Counted from the first letter of the stretch, positions 53,861-64,000 are shown. The stretch: DNA of 64,000 bases from Desulfobulbus oralis (GCF_002952055.1 NZ_CP021255.1:1518501-1582500); one strand, 5' to 3'. The notes: generated by a model from the letters alone, not told the origin. Translations and numbers: made by a program.

Positions 53861-56392
53861 TCAGTTCGCCAATATATCCTTCAAATATTTTCCCGTAATG
53901 CTTTCTTCATTACCTGCCATCTCCTCAGGTGTTCCTCTGGCGACAATGCGTCCGCCCCGCTGTCCACCGCCCGGTCCCATATCAATCACATAATCTGAGT
54001 TTGCAATAACATCCAGGTCATGCTCGATGACAATGACCGTTGCACCTGCATCCACCAGTTTTGTGAACACCGATAAAAGCACCTGCACGTCCAGCGGATG
54101 AAGACCGATGGTCGGTTCGTCAAAGACAAATACCGCATCCTCCTGCGTTCTGCCCATCTCGCTTGCTAGTTTCAGTCTTTGCGCCTCGCCGCCGGACAGA
54201 GCAGGAGTATCTTCCCCGAGAGTCAGGTAGCCAAGGCCAAGGCCCTGCAGGACAGACAGATTGCCCTGTATCTTCTTTGCCGCCGAGAAAATCGGAATAG
54301 CTTCCTTTACAGTCATTTGCATAAGCTCAGGAAGTGTATACTCCGTTGCCGAATTCTTCGGCATCCAACGGACGAGGTCGGCATCCTTGCTGTAGCGTGA
54401 ACCGCCGCAATCAGGGCATGTGATGGTCACGTCAGGCAAAAACTGCACATCAAGGGCCAGTTGCCCCGTACCGTCGCAGGTCGGGCAGCGAAGCTCTCCC
54501 GTATTGTAGGAAAATGCTCCTGCACCAAGCTTGCGCTCCTTTGCCGCATCCGTCTTTGCATACAGCTTCCTCAAATCGTCGAGCACGCCGCTGTAGGTAG
54601 CCACCGTAGAGCGGATATTTATACCAATGGGCGTCGCGTCAATCAGATTTGCCCTGCGAATTCCCTCCGCTTCAATGCTCGTGACATGAGCCGGCAGCTT
54701 GCTGCCTTCTATATGAGCAGAAAGTCCCGGAATCAGGCTTTCCAGTACCATTGTCGTCTTGCCGGAGCCGGATACTCCTGTCACCGTGGTCATTCTGCCT
54801 TTCGGGATTTCAACAGTAAGAGCATGAACGGTGTGGATCGGGGCAGTTTTCAGCCGGATTGTTCCGTGGGCGAACAGCTCCTCCCCTTTTGCCCGTTTTC
54901 TGGTGAGAACCTTTTCCTCATCCGTCAGGAACGGTGCGATTTTGGAAGCTTTTGTCCGGGCAATCTCTTCTATGCTGCCCTGCGCGATGACAGTACCGCC
55001 CTCACTGCCGGCAAGCGGCCCCATCTCGATCATATGATCGGCGCACTTTAGCACACGTACATCGTGGTCTACCAGGACAACGGAATTGCCGTCCTCAATC
55101 AGGCTGTCCACGACTGCCATAAGACCACCAATGTTGGAAGGATGCAGACCAATACTCGGCTCATCAAGCACATACATCACCCCTGTAGTTTCATTCCTGA
55201 CGGCGCGGGCGAGCTGCACCCGCTGACGCTCTCCAGTGGAAAGCGTGCTGCTGCTACGGTCAAGAGAAAGATAGTCAAGGCCTAAATCCTTCAGCCGTTT
55301 TGCATTGTCCGTAAATGATTTGATGATGTTTTCAGCCATCGGGCGCATATCTGCCGGCAGCGTACCCGGAACCGAATCCACCCAGACAAGCAGTTCATTC
55401 AGCGTCATAGCGCTTGCCTCGGCAAGATTCTTTCCGGCAAGTGTCGTGGAACGCACCTTTGCCGACAGCCTTGTTCCGCCGCATTCAGGACAGGCCGCTT
55501 CATGCAGGAACTTTTCCACGCGCTTCATGCCCTTTTCATCCTTGACCTTGCTGAGCGCGTTTTCCACCGTATAGACAGCGCTGTAGTATGTAAAGTCCAT
55601 CTCAGCGGCAACATTGGTCTTGTCATTCACATAGAAAATATGGCGCTTTTCCGCAGGCCCGTGGAACACGATTTCTTGCTCTTCAGGCGTCAGATCCTTG
55701 AAGGGCACATTCGTCCGCACACCCATCTCGCGGGCGATGTCTTTCATCAGCGCCCACATCAGTGTCCGCCAGGGTGCTACGGCGCCTTCGTCTATGGAAA
55801 GCGTTGCATCCGGAACCAGCGTACCTTCATCCACGCTACGGACAACGCCGGTTCCGGAGCAGGTCGGGCAGGCACCCTCCGAGTTAAATGCCATCGCCTC
55901 GGCACCTGGACCGTAGAACTCCTCGCCGCAGACAGGACATTTTGTCGGCAGCATCAGCGCCACATCCATATTCGGCGGACAGGCATGTCCATTTGGGCAG
56001 CAGTGGCTTCCAAGCCGGGAAAACATCAAGCGCAGACTATTGAGCAACTCCGATGATGTTCCGAATGTGCTGCGCACTCCTGGAACTCCTGGCCGCTGGT
56101 GCAGTGCCAGTGCTGCTGGAACATGCTTGATCTCGTCAACATCTGCACGTTCCGCCTGCGTGATCCTGCGTCGGGTATAGGTAGAGAGTGCCTCCAGATA
56201 GCGTCTGGAGCCCTCCGCATACAGCGTCCCCAATGCAAGGGAGGATTTGCCGGAGCCGGACACTCCCGCGATGGCCACCAACTCGCCCAGAGGAATATCC
56301 ACGTCAATATTTTTCAGATTATGTACTTTCGCCCCGCGAACAATGATTTTTTGGGGGACGTTTCGTTCTTGTTCCATCTTCTCATCAGTCAT
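53861..56392 (-). CDS. Class II UvrA-like ABC ATPase (DrrC/UvrA2 type), probably acquired
   Basis: 843 residues, about 100 shorter than housekeeping UvrA. First P-loop AGVSGSGKSSLALGTLYAEG, signature LSTGERQRVQLARA and LDEPSIGLHPSN; second P-loop TGVSGSGKTTMVLES, LSGGEAQRLKLASE and VFDEPTIGLHPLD. Zinc-ribbon Cys sets include CPTCSGTG, CPECGGTRLSA, CPTCDGTGQL and CPDCGGSRYSK. The protein matches the excinuclease-like drug-resistance group found in Firmicutes; no UvrB or UvrC lies near. Base composition is more AT-rich than the flanking genes, as is the next 400 bases. Function in repair or in drug tolerance is open. Confidence 0.88.
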   Translation of the reverse strand: MTDEKMEQERNVPQKIIVRGAKVHNLKNIDVDIPLGELVAIAGVSGSGKSSLALGTLYAEGSRRYLEALSTYTRRRITQAERADVDEIKHVPAALALHQRPGVPGVRSTFGTSSELLNSLRLMFSRLGSHCCPNGHACPPNMDVALMLPTKCPVCGEEFYGPGAEAMAFNSEGACPTCSGTGVVRSVDEGTLVPDATLSIDEGAVAPWRTLMWALMKDIAREMGVRTNVPFKDLTPEEQEIVFHGPAEKRHIFYVNDKTNVAAEMDFTYYSAVYTVENALSKVKDEKGMKRVEKFLHEAACPECGGTRLSAKVRSTTLAGKNLAEASAMTLNELLVWVDSVPGTLPADMRPMAENIIKSFTDNAKRLKDLGLDYLSLDRSSSTLSTGERQRVQLARAVRNETTGVMYVLDEPSIGLHPSNIGGLMAVVDSLIEDGNSVVLVDHDVRVLKCADHMIEMGPLAGSEGGTVIAQGSIEEIARTKASKIAPFLTDEEKVLTRKRAKGEELFAHGTIRLKTAPIHTVHALTVEIPKGRMTTVTGVSGSGKTTMVLESLIPGLSAHIEGSKLPAHVTSIEAEGIRRANLIDATPIGINIRSTVATYSGVLDDLRKLYAKTDAAKERKLGAGAFSYNTGELRCPTCDGTGQLALDVQFLPDVTITCPDCGGSRYSKDADLVRWMPKNSATEYTLPELMQMTVKEAIPIFSAAKKIQGNLSVLQGLGLGYLTLGEDTPALSGGEAQRLKLASEMGRTQEDAVFVFDEPTIGLHPLDVQVLLSVFTKLVDAGATVIVIEHDLDVIANSDYVIDMGPGGGQRGGRIVARGTPEEMAGNEESITGKYLKDILAN

Positions 56393-56799
56393 TCTTCTCT
56401 GATTTCACGGTACTACAGCGGCCATTTTTCAGAGAGAAGTTCCCGCCATTTTCGCCTCAGGAAATGCGATAGTTTTTGTTATATTTTTTCTCTTTTGACA
56501 TGTCACAGGCATTGATCATCCGTACGGAGTTCATGAAAGTAAAGCAGATAACCCAGCATTCGATGGGAGCAAGAGCCGTATAAAATCCGGCAGCATAGGT
56601 GTTTTATGCGCCCAGCCGTGGTGATGAAGTAGCATTTAGCAGCCTAAGTACGAAGCATAAACATTTTATCTGCCAGCTTATGTCTTTTGGTGCTGCAAGG
56701 ACGCAGTTTTTTGGAAACAGCGATATGATTTCGACAGGGGTGCATGACAATTTTCCGGGGCAACGCATGCCTACGGCCTGAGACCTCGCTTCCTGGGGC
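56393..56799. other. AT-richer stretch with no supported gene
   Basis: 407 bases upstream of the UvrA-like gene. It contains short frames without motifs, a TTGTTATATTTTTTCTC tract, and no ribosome sites that fit. Probably it came in with the UvrA-like gene and holds its promoter. Confidence 0.45.
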
Positions 56800-57699
56800 T
56801 CAGGCCAGCATCAGGCCTGCGGCAAAACACAGGCTGTAGGCCAGCCCAACTCTGCCCGTGCCTGCCAGGGCTTCATTCAGCACCGTGCCCTCATTGTCGC
56901 GCACGACCCGCCAGGTGGGCCAGGCCAGGACGAGCGAGGCCCAGCTCAGCATGGCTGTCCACGGCAACAGACCGGAAAGAATCAAAAAAGGCAGCAGCGC
57001 ATATGCCCCCGTAAGACAGGCCAGATACTCGCGCCGGGCCCAGGCAGCGCCGAAACGAACGGCCAGCGTTTTCCGGCCCGCAGCGGCATCGGTGACCCGG
57101 TCCCGCAGGTTGTTGACCACCAGAATGGCGGTGATGAGGAGCCCGACCGGGATGGACATCCACCACGCCGATGCGCTGATGTGAAGCACCTGCACGTAGT
57201 ACGTGCCCGCCACCGCCACCGGCCCGAAAAAGAGAAAGGCCACCGGATCGCCCAGCCCGTGCTCGCCAAAGGGGTATGGCCCGCCGGTATAGGCAAGGGC
57301 AGCGAGAATCGCGACCACACCCAGCAGGAGCATCAGCCAGCTCGAAGTCCAGGCCAGGTAGCACCAGAGCGCCAGGGCGGCAGAAAAGACCAGCTTCATG
57401 CCGCGCTTGACCGCATCCGGCGTGAGTAAACCTGCCTGCGTGACGCGCAAGGGCCCCTTGCGCTCGGCAGTGTCCACCCCGCGTTCAAAATCAAAGACAT
57501 CGTTTGCGAAATTGCTGCCGATTTGCAGCAAAAGCGCCACCAGCATGGCGGCCAGGGCCGGGCCGAGGCGGAAAACGCCGTCATGGGCGGTGAGGGCGCA
57601 GGCGACAATGACCGCAGACAGCGCCGCCGGCAGGGTTTTGGGCCGGATGGCGAGCCACCAGATATGGAGGCGGGAATATGCGTGTTTTTCCGGATTCAT
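56800..57699 (-). CDS. MenA-like prenyltransferase (UbiA family)
   Basis: 299 residues, eight or nine membrane helices. The first Asp-rich motif is NFANDVFDFERGVD (near 65) and the second NNLRDRVTD (near 190); both bind the prenyl diphosphate through magnesium. RPKTLPAALSAVIVA is the usual N-terminus of 1,4-dihydroxy-2-naphthoate octaprenyltransferases. It would make demethylmenaquinone, the usual quinone of sulphate-reducing deltaproteobacteria. 12 bases upstream of it on the same strand lies the MEMO gene. Confidence 0.88.
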   Translation of the reverse strand: MNPEKHAYSRLHIWWLAIRPKTLPAALSAVIVACALTAHDGVFRLGPALAAMLVALLLQIGSNFANDVFDFERGVDTAERKGPLRVTQAGLLTPDAVKRGMKLVFSAALALWCYLAWTSSWLMLLLGVVAILAALAYTGGPYPFGEHGLGDPVAFLFFGPVAVAGTYYVQVLHISASAWWMSIPVGLLITAILVVNNLRDRVTDAAAGRKTLAVRFGAAWARREYLACLTGAYALLPFLILSGLLPWTAMLSWASLVLAWPTWRVVRDNEGTVLNEALAGTGRVGLAYSLCFAAGLMLA

Positions 57700-57711
57700 G
57701 TTGCAGCAGCC

Positions 57712-58521
57712 TCAGACAATGAGCAAAGCGGCATAGCCGACCACCTGGGCAGTGTCGCCGCTGGCCTCGCCGGAATCGGTGTAACGAACAAGCTCCGCTT
57801 TTTTGGCGCCCAGGGCCAGCGCCACAAGGAGTGCCACCGTCACGGGCACACAGCCGCACATGCTGATGTGCTCCTGGCGCACGGTGTCGAACAGGCCCGC
57901 TGCGTCCAGTGCCACAATCCGGGCAATGGCGGCCCTGTCCTTGCGGCTGCCCACAGCCCGGGACTCATAGTGGTTCATGTCGGTCGAGGCGACGAGCAGG
58001 ACCGGCCTGCCGTATGCCATCAGTGCGGCATGCAGTCCTGTGGCCAGTTCCTGGCACTGGGCCAGCCTGAGGCCGCCCAGGCAGAGGGCGGAGATCTGCA
58101 AATCGGGCCGGGCCCGATGCAGAAAGGGCAGCAGCACTTCAAGCGAATGCTCGCGGCTGTGGGCCTGCCGGTCTTCCTGCACCAGGCGGCAGTGCCGCAG
58201 AATGGCTGCGTTCAGATCGCGATTTGCCGGAATGTCCGCGCCGGGAATCTGCCAGTCATCCGGCGAAAGCGCGCAGCCATGGCCCAGGCCGGTATGATTG
58301 GGCCCAAGAAGCAGCACACTTGCCGGCACCTTGGCCCGGCCCAGGGCCGCGCCCGCGGTTGCGCCGGAGTAGATATAGCCGGCATGCGGCACAATAAGGG
58401 CCAGGGCATGGCTCTTGTCCTGCTCCGGCATGCAGCGCGCCACTTCGGCCCTGAGGCTGGCCGGATCGCCTGCGTAAAAACGACCGGCAGCGACGGGAGG
58501 ACGAAGGAGCGGCTTCATCAT
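57712..58521 (-). CDS. MEMO1-family protein (AmmeMemoRadiSam protein B)
   Basis: 269 residues from ATG 58521, overlapping the cysS stop as ATGA. Family features: LRPPVAAGRFYAGDP, IVPHAGYIYSGATAGAAL (metal His), LLGPNHTG, SREHSLEVLLPFL, VASTDMNHYES and HISMCGCVPVTVALL. It resembles class III extradiol dioxygenases; human MEMO1 binds copper/iron. In bacteria it forms a three-part set with AMMECR1-like and radical SAM proteins, which are not adjacent here. The role in tRNA synthetase operon context is unclear. Confidence 0.92.
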   Translation of the reverse strand: MMKPLLRPPVAAGRFYAGDPASLRAEVARCMPEQDKSHALALIVPHAGYIYSGATAGAALGRAKVPASVLLLGPNHTGLGHGCALSPDDWQIPGADIPANRDLNAAILRHCRLVQEDRQAHSREHSLEVLLPFLHRARPDLQISALCLGGLRLAQCQELATGLHAALMAYGRPVLLVASTDMNHYESRAVGSRKDRAAIARIVALDAAGLFDTVRQEHISMCGCVPVTVALLVALALGAKKAELVRYTDSGEASGDTAQVVGYAALLIV

Positions 58522-59987
58522 GACTGCACGAAATCCCAGCTTGTGCCCTTGGGGCCATCCTTCAGGGCTATGCCCCTGGCAAGCAGCTTGTCGCGGATGG
58601 CATCCGAAGCTGCCCAGTTTCTGGCCTTGCGGGCCGCGGCGCGCTCGGCGATCAGACCCAGGATGTCGGCCTCCGAAAGCCCCAGGGCAGCCAGTTTATC
58701 TTCGGTGCGGCCTTCGTTTCGCTCCCGGTGGGGCTGCCGCAACAGGCCCAGAATGCCGCCCAGTTCACGCAGAGCGCCTGCCGCCTTATGCAGGCGCTGC
58801 AGATCGGAGGTGGCGGGATGTTCCGGCAGCCGGTCCAGCACCTGATTCAGCGCCTTGGCTGTCTCGAAGAAGTGTCCCAGAGCCAGGGCGCTGTTGAAAT
58901 CGTTGTCCATGGCCTCGTAAAAGCGGGTTTTAAAACCCGCGAGCTGCGCAGTTCCGGCCTCGGTGATGCAGCCATCGGTATCGTCGGTCCCTGTCTGCGG
59001 CAGGGCCTCGATGCGCTCCACCGCGGCGTAGAGCCGGGCCAGACCCGTGCCGGCGTCGTGCAGGGCTGTCTCGTTGAAGTCAATGGGGGAACGGTAGTGC
59101 GCGGAAAAGATGAAGAGCCGCAAAACCTCGGGCGGGTACTTGGCCAGCACATCCCGGATGGTGAGGAAGTTGCCCAGGGACTTGGACATCTTTTCCTCCC
59201 TGATGGTCACAAAGCCGTGATGCATCCACAATCTGGCAAAGCCCATGCCCGATGCGCCGCAGCTTTGGGCAATCTCGTTTTCGTGGTGCGGAAAAACCAG
59301 ATCCTTGCCGCCGCCGTGAATGTCAAAATCATTGCCCAGATATTTCCGGCTCATGGCCGAGCACTCGATATGCCAGCCTGGTCGGCCCGGCCCCCATGGG
59401 CTGTCCCAGCTCGGCTCGCCGGCTTTGGCCCCCTTCCACAGGGCAAAATCCATGGGATTTTCCTTGACCGCATTGACTTCCACCCGGGCGCCGGCCATCA
59501 TGTCGTCCAGCGTGCGGCCGGACAGGCGGCCATAGTCCCGGAAGCGCGCCACACGGTAGAACACATCGCCGCCCGCGGCATAGGCGAGGCCCTTGTCCAT
59601 CAATTCCCGGATAAGCGCGATCATTTCCGGAATGTGCTCGGTCGCGCGGGGCTCCACATCGGGCCGCTGCACGCCCAAGGCCTCCATATCCGTGCAGAAT
59701 TCAGCAATAAAGCGCTGGGCCAGGGCTGCCGGCTCCACACCGAGTTTGTGGGAACGGGCAATGATTTTATCGTCCACGTCGGTGAAATTGCGGACAAAGG
59801 ACACCTGGTAGCCACGGTGACGCAGATAGCGCGCCACCATGTCGAAAACCAGGGCCGAGCGGGCATGACCCACGTGGCAATAGTCATAGGGGGTGATACC
59901 GCAGACGTAGAGCTTCACGTGGCCTGGCTCCAGGGGCTCCAGTGGCTCCTTCGCACGGCTCATGGTGTTGTATATGCTGATTGACAT
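58518..59987 (-). CDS. cysS: Cysteinyl-tRNA synthetase
   Basis: ATG 59987 (MSISIYNTMSRAKEPLEP) with AAAGGG upstream; a longer frame from 60050 is not supported. 489 residues. Zinc ligand Cys in YVCGITPYDYCHVGHARS, which also holds the HIGH motif as HVGH; zinc Cys in HIECSAMSRKYLG; HHENEIAQS; and KMSKSLGN. The C-terminal helical DALR domain ends in ARKARNWAASDAIRDKL. It charges tRNA-Cys. Confidence 0.96.
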   Translation of the reverse strand: MSISIYNTMSRAKEPLEPLEPGHVKLYVCGITPYDYCHVGHARSALVFDMVARYLRHRGYQVSFVRNFTDVDDKIIARSHKLGVEPAALAQRFIAEFCTDMEALGVQRPDVEPRATEHIPEMIALIRELMDKGLAYAAGGDVFYRVARFRDYGRLSGRTLDDMMAGARVEVNAVKENPMDFALWKGAKAGEPSWDSPWGPGRPGWHIECSAMSRKYLGNDFDIHGGGKDLVFPHHENEIAQSCGASGMGFARLWMHHGFVTIREEKMSKSLGNFLTIRDVLAKYPPEVLRLFIFSAHYRSPIDFNETALHDAGTGLARLYAAVERIEALPQTGTDDTDGCITEAGTAQLAGFKTRFYEAMDNDFNSALALGHFFETAKALNQVLDRLPEHPATSDLQRLHKAAGALRELGGILGLLRQPHRERNEGRTEDKLAALGLSEADILGLIAERAAARKARNWAASDAIRDKLLARGIALKDGPKGTSWDFVQS

Positions 59988-60056
59988 GCCCTTTGCTCCC
60001 CAGAAAAAAATTGATGACCCGCCTATTGTAAGGCAGGCGGCCAGGAACACAAGCGC

Positions 60057-61310
60057 CTAATCCGCCTTGCCTCGCCAGGGGGCGATCACTGGCAAAAGCA
60101 TGAGCCCCGGCAGGGCCAGAAAAGTACAGACTGTGAAAAAGAGCGGCCAGCCCAACGTGTCGGCCAGCCAGCCCGTGGGCGCGGCGATGATGACCCGGGG
60201 CACCCCCATGATGCTGGTGAGCAGCGCGTACTGCGTGGCTGTGAAACGCACATTGGTCAGACTCGCCATGTAGGCGGTATAGGCGGCTGTGCCCATGCCG
60301 CCGCTCAAATTCTCAAAGGCGATAACTGCGGCCAGCCACGACAGATCGTGGCCCACGAAGGCCAGCACGATGAAGCCCGGAATCGAGGCCATCTGCAGAA
60401 AACCGAAGAGCCACAGGCCACCGACCAGACCGGTGCGCAGCATGATGGCCGCACCCGCGATCCCGCCCAGAATCACCGCCCAGGTGCCAAAGAGCTTGAC
60501 CACCGCACCGATTTCTTTCTTGCTGAAGCCGAGGTCCAGATAAAATGGCATGGTCATGGCAGTCGCCATCTGGTCGCCAATCTTGTAGAGCAAGATGAAC
60601 AGCAGAATGAGCAGCGCCCGGTTGTGGCGGAAGAAATCCAGAAACGGCTCGATGACACTTTCACGGAAATTCTTCGGCGTGCCCTGCCGCAAAGGCGGCT
60701 CCGGGCAAAACAGCGTGGTGGCCGCCCCAATGCCCATCAGAAAGGCCATAATGAGATAGACCCGGGAAAAGGGCATGAAATCGGCCAGAATCAGTCCGCC
60801 GCCGCCGGCCAGAAGCATGCCCAGCCGGTAGCCGCTGATGTAGAGTGCACTGCCGGAGCCCAATTCCGCATCGCTCAGGTCTTCACGGCGATAGGCATCG
60901 ACCACGATGTCCTGCGAGGCGGAGAAAAAGGTGACCAAAGCTGCCATGAGCGCTACCAGCCAGGGCATGGCTACCGGATCACTTTGCCCGAGCCCCACGA
61001 GCGCCAGGGCCAGGGCGATTTGCACTGACAAGAGCCAGCCGCGGCGGCGGCCCAGAAACGACGGAATGAAGCGGTCAAAAACCGGAGCCCAGAGAAACTT
61101 GCAGGTATAGGGCAGACCTACCAGCGCGTACAGGCCAATGACCGTGAGTTCCACGCCCGCGTCCTTCATCCAGGCCTGTAGGACCTGGCCCGTCAGCATA
61201 AGCGGCAGGCCGCAGGAAAAGCCCATCAGAAAGGCCACCAGCATGCGTGGCGAGCAAAGTTGGCCTAGAGGGGGGTAGAGTGAGCAGAGTTGCTGGAACA
61301 ATGGAGACAT
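60057..61310 (-). CDS. AmpG-like MFS transporter (muropeptide permease family)
   Basis: ATG 61310 (MSPLFQQLCSLYPPL) preferred over a leader at 61352. 417 residues with about 12 helices. Typical AmpG blocks are MLVAFLMGFSCGLPLMLTG near the N-terminus, CKFLWAPVFDRFIPSFLGRRRGW (first loop) and SASQDIVVDAYRRE. It would bring anhydro-muropeptides into the cytoplasm for recycling. The gene is divergent from mutY, with about 108 bases between starts. The symbol is withheld because several transport families share this pattern. Confidence 0.86.
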   Translation of the reverse strand: MSPLFQQLCSLYPPLGQLCSPRMLVAFLMGFSCGLPLMLTGQVLQAWMKDAGVELTVIGLYALVGLPYTCKFLWAPVFDRFIPSFLGRRRGWLLSVQIALALALVGLGQSDPVAMPWLVALMAALVTFFSASQDIVVDAYRREDLSDAELGSGSALYISGYRLGMLLAGGGGLILADFMPFSRVYLIMAFLMGIGAATTLFCPEPPLRQGTPKNFRESVIEPFLDFFRHNRALLILLFILLYKIGDQMATAMTMPFYLDLGFSKKEIGAVVKLFGTWAVILGGIAGAAIMLRTGLVGGLWLFGFLQMASIPGFIVLAFVGHDLSWLAAVIAFENLSGGMGTAAYTAYMASLTNVRFTATQYALLTSIMGVPRVIIAAPTGWLADTLGWPLFFTVCTFLALPGLMLLPVIAPWRGKAD

Positions 61311-61418
61311 TTTGCTTGCAGGAAAGAGGCAAAAGGAACAAAAACGGAACACAAGACAGATTGTCTGTTTACCACATTGCTCGGGACAGGCAAAAAATAT
61401 TCACCGCTTTGACAAGAA

Positions 61419-62528
61419 ATGCCGGAACCACCTGTTGACATGGATTCCGTGCGCGCTCGGGTACTGGACTGGTTCGCGCACTGCAAACGGCCCCTGCCCT
61501 GGCGGCAGGATTATCTGCCCTATGCTGTCTGGATTGCGGAAATCATGGGTCAGCAGACCCAGCTCGAGCGGGTGGCGGAATACTTCACCCGCTGGATGGG
61601 GCAATTTCCGGACATAGCGACGCTGGCCTCGGCGCCGGAACAGGCCGTGCTGAAGAGCTGGGAAGGACTGGGCTATTACAGCCGGGCGCACAATATCCGG
61701 CGCACGGCGAAAATGCTTGTGGACGAATATGGCGGGCAACTGCCGCAGGACAAAAAGGCACTCCTGACTCTGCCAGGCATCGGGCCCTACACGGCGGCAG
61801 CCATTTTGTCCATCGGCTTCAACCAGGCGGCCCCTCTCGTGGACGCCAATGTGGAACGCATCTTTGCCCGGCTTCTTGACCTGGAGGAGCCTGTCAAATC
61901 AGCGGCCGGCAAACAAAGGACGCAGGAACTGGCCGCTTGCTTCCTCGATCCGCACGCGGCCCGTACCTGCAACGAAGCGCTCATGGAATTCGGCGAACGG
62001 GTCTGCACCCCAAAAAGGCCCCTGTGCGGCAAGTGCCCGCTCAACGGGCTCTGTCTGGCCTTCAGGCGGGACACCGTGGCCATGCGGCCGGTTCTGCTCG
62101 GGCGACCGCAGCGCCTCGACCTCTTCATGGCCTGCGGCATTATCCGCCAAAACGGGCTGTTCTATATCCAGCAGCGCCTGCAGAACGACATCTGGGGCGG
62201 CCTCTGGGAATTCCCCGGCGGCAAGATGGAAAACGGCGAGTTGCCCGAAGATGCGGCAATTCGGGAAATCCTGGAAGAAACCGGCTGGCAGGTACGGATT
62301 GATGCTCCATTCCGCAGCGTGGTGCATCACTACACCCGTTACCGGGTCACGCTGCACAGCTTCTTCTGCACAATAGCGGCCGGCCAGCGGGCAGAACCCT
62401 GCCTTGCCGCAGCCAGCCAGTATGCCTGGGTGGAGGCGCAGGCTCTGGCGCGATACCCCTATCCATCGGGTCACCGGCAACTGGTGGCAGCACTCCTGAA
62501 GTCGCCCGTTTTTCCGGCTCATCTTTGA
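61419..62528 (+). CDS. mutY: A/G-specific adenine glycosylase MutY with intact Nudix box
   Basis: 369 residues from ATG 61419 (ATG 61440 is an alternative). Catalytic Glu in [10 protein letters not shown], HhH motif [14 protein letters not shown] with Tyr in place of the EndoIII lysine, catalytic Asp in [11 protein letters not shown], and the iron-sulphur Cys set [17 protein letters not shown] (6-2-5 spacing). The C-terminal MutT-like domain has [15 protein letters not shown] followed by REILEETGW, a complete Nudix box, so it may keep hydrolase chemistry. It removes A opposite 8-oxoG. Confidence 0.95.
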   Translation: MPEPPVDMDSVRARVLDWFAHCKRPLPWRQDYLPYAVWIAEIMGQQTQLERVAEYFTRWMGQFPDIATLASAPEQAVLKSWEGLGYYSRAHNIRRTAKMLVDEYGGQLPQDKKALLTLPGIGPYTAAAILSIGFNQAAPLVDANVERIFARLLDLEEPVKSAAGKQRTQELAACFLDPHAARTCNEALMEFGERVCTPKRPLCGKCPLNGLCLAFRRDTVAMRPVLLGRPQRLDLFMACGIIRQNGLFYIQQRLQNDIWGGLWEFPGGKMENGELPEDAAIREILEETGWQVRIDAPFRSVVHHYTRYRVTLHSFFCTIAAGQRAEPCLAAASQYAWVEAQALARYPYPSGHRQLVAALLKSPVFPAHL

Positions 62529-62622
62529 GAGTAGAGTTGGCCCCCTGGTTGTGGTTTTGTTTAATTTTTGCAATAAGATTGTGGGGATGGAGCAGGGCTG
62601 TAATTTTTTGACCAGAAATCTT

Positions 62623-62652
62623 TTGACAAGTGTTTGAGGGATGGGGTATAAG
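62623..62652 (+). promoter_or_regulatory. rRNA promoter P1
   Basis: TTGACA (62623-62628), 18 bases, TATAAG (62647-62652), followed by a GC-rich GGCGG discriminator, as in growth-controlled rRNA promoters. It resembles P2 closely. Confidence 0.75.
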
Positions 62653-62740
62653 GGCGGCTCTGCTGCTGCGGGGCTTGGACCGGGTGTGAGGCGAGGGTCT
62701 CGGGTCTTGGGAAAAAGTTTCTGGGGCAGTGGAAAAGGGT

Positions 62741-62769
62741 TTGACAAGTCTTTCGTGATAGGGTAGAAA
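62741..62769 (+). promoter_or_regulatory. rRNA promoter P2
   Basis: TTGACA (62741-62746), 17 bases, TAGAAA (62764-62769), and GGCGG after it. The spacer starts AAGTCTTT, almost as in P1 (AAGTGTTT), so the two look like a duplication 118 bases apart. Confidence 0.75.
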
Positions 62770-62801
62770 GGCGGGCTCTGGCTGGGAGATGATCCTGGCG
62801 C

Positions 62802-62815
62802 TTGATCTTTGAAAA
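62802..62815 (+). promoter_or_regulatory. boxA-like antitermination site
   Basis: TTGATCTTTGAAAA lies about 75 bases before the 16S gene and resembles the NusB/S10 boxA core (TGATCTTTGA-type) found in rRNA leaders. Confidence 0.5.
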
Positions 62816-62890
62816 CTGAACAGGAAGAGCGGGCCAAGAAATTGGTTTTGAGTGATCGGACGAGAGTCTGGTCGAAGTGATTTGCTAGGC

Positions 62891-64000
<1,110 letters not shown>

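Overview
The window looks like chromosomal DNA of a Gram-negative deltaproteobacterium of the Desulfobulbaceae. The partial 16S rRNA gene at the right end reads like Desulfobulbus and its relatives. The GC-rich, gene-dense layout and the lptD, ispDF, priA and wzm/wzt genes fit this. A host-associated Desulfobulbus is possible, but I cannot place the species without a search.

Left part (1-12.9 kb): a minus-strand exopolysaccharide operon of the Wzx/Wzy type. In transcription order it holds a priming sugar transferase, a CpsD-like ATPase without the Walker A lysine, a Wza-like export lipoprotein, a Wzz/GumC-like chain-length protein, a GT4 glycosyltransferase, an O-antigen polymerase/ligase-like protein, two GT2 glycosyltransferases, a polysaccharide deacetylase and a Wzx-like flippase cut by the window edge. 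The locus is damaged. A complete IS5/IS427-type element with CTAG target duplications splits the second GT2 gene, and a scar of a truncated ISL3-type element fused to an IS1182-like fragment lies directly upstream of the first gene.

Housekeeping block (13-24.1 kb): lptD, a divergent RNase E/G gene with a long charged N-terminal extension and a clear terminator, purU, an M20-type peptidase, ispDF, RNase P RNA, RNase HI, a coiled-coil/zinc-ribbon protein, a Nif3-like protein and a CAU-anticodon tRNA.

Metal and phosphate block (24.1-33.4 kb): a tightly coupled nikABCDE operon that ends in an overlapping SAM methyltransferase gene, a decayed IS5-type relic, then a Pit phosphate transporter behind its DUF47 partner, and a small zinc-ribbon protein.

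Surface-glycan modification and second export route (33.7-51.2 kb): a radical SAM protein, a three-gene O-acetylation cassette (an MBOAT gene flanked by two AlgJ/AlgX-like paralogues), hrpA, and an ABC-exporter glycan operon. The last consists of wzm, wzt and one 1,739-residue protein. In that protein I read a methyltransferase, a probable kinase-like domain, nine 38-residue repeats and two GT2 domains. This is the most interesting object in the window: it resembles the WbdD/WsaE logic of chain termination and length control, packed with the polymerase into one chain. galU follows divergently and could supply UDP-glucose.

Right part (51.2-64 kb): priA, a horizontally acquired-looking class II UvrA-like ATPase, a MenA-like prenyltransferase, a MEMO-family protein coupled to cysS, an AmpG-like transporter, mutY with an intact Nudix box, and the start of an rRNA operon with two similar tandem promoters.
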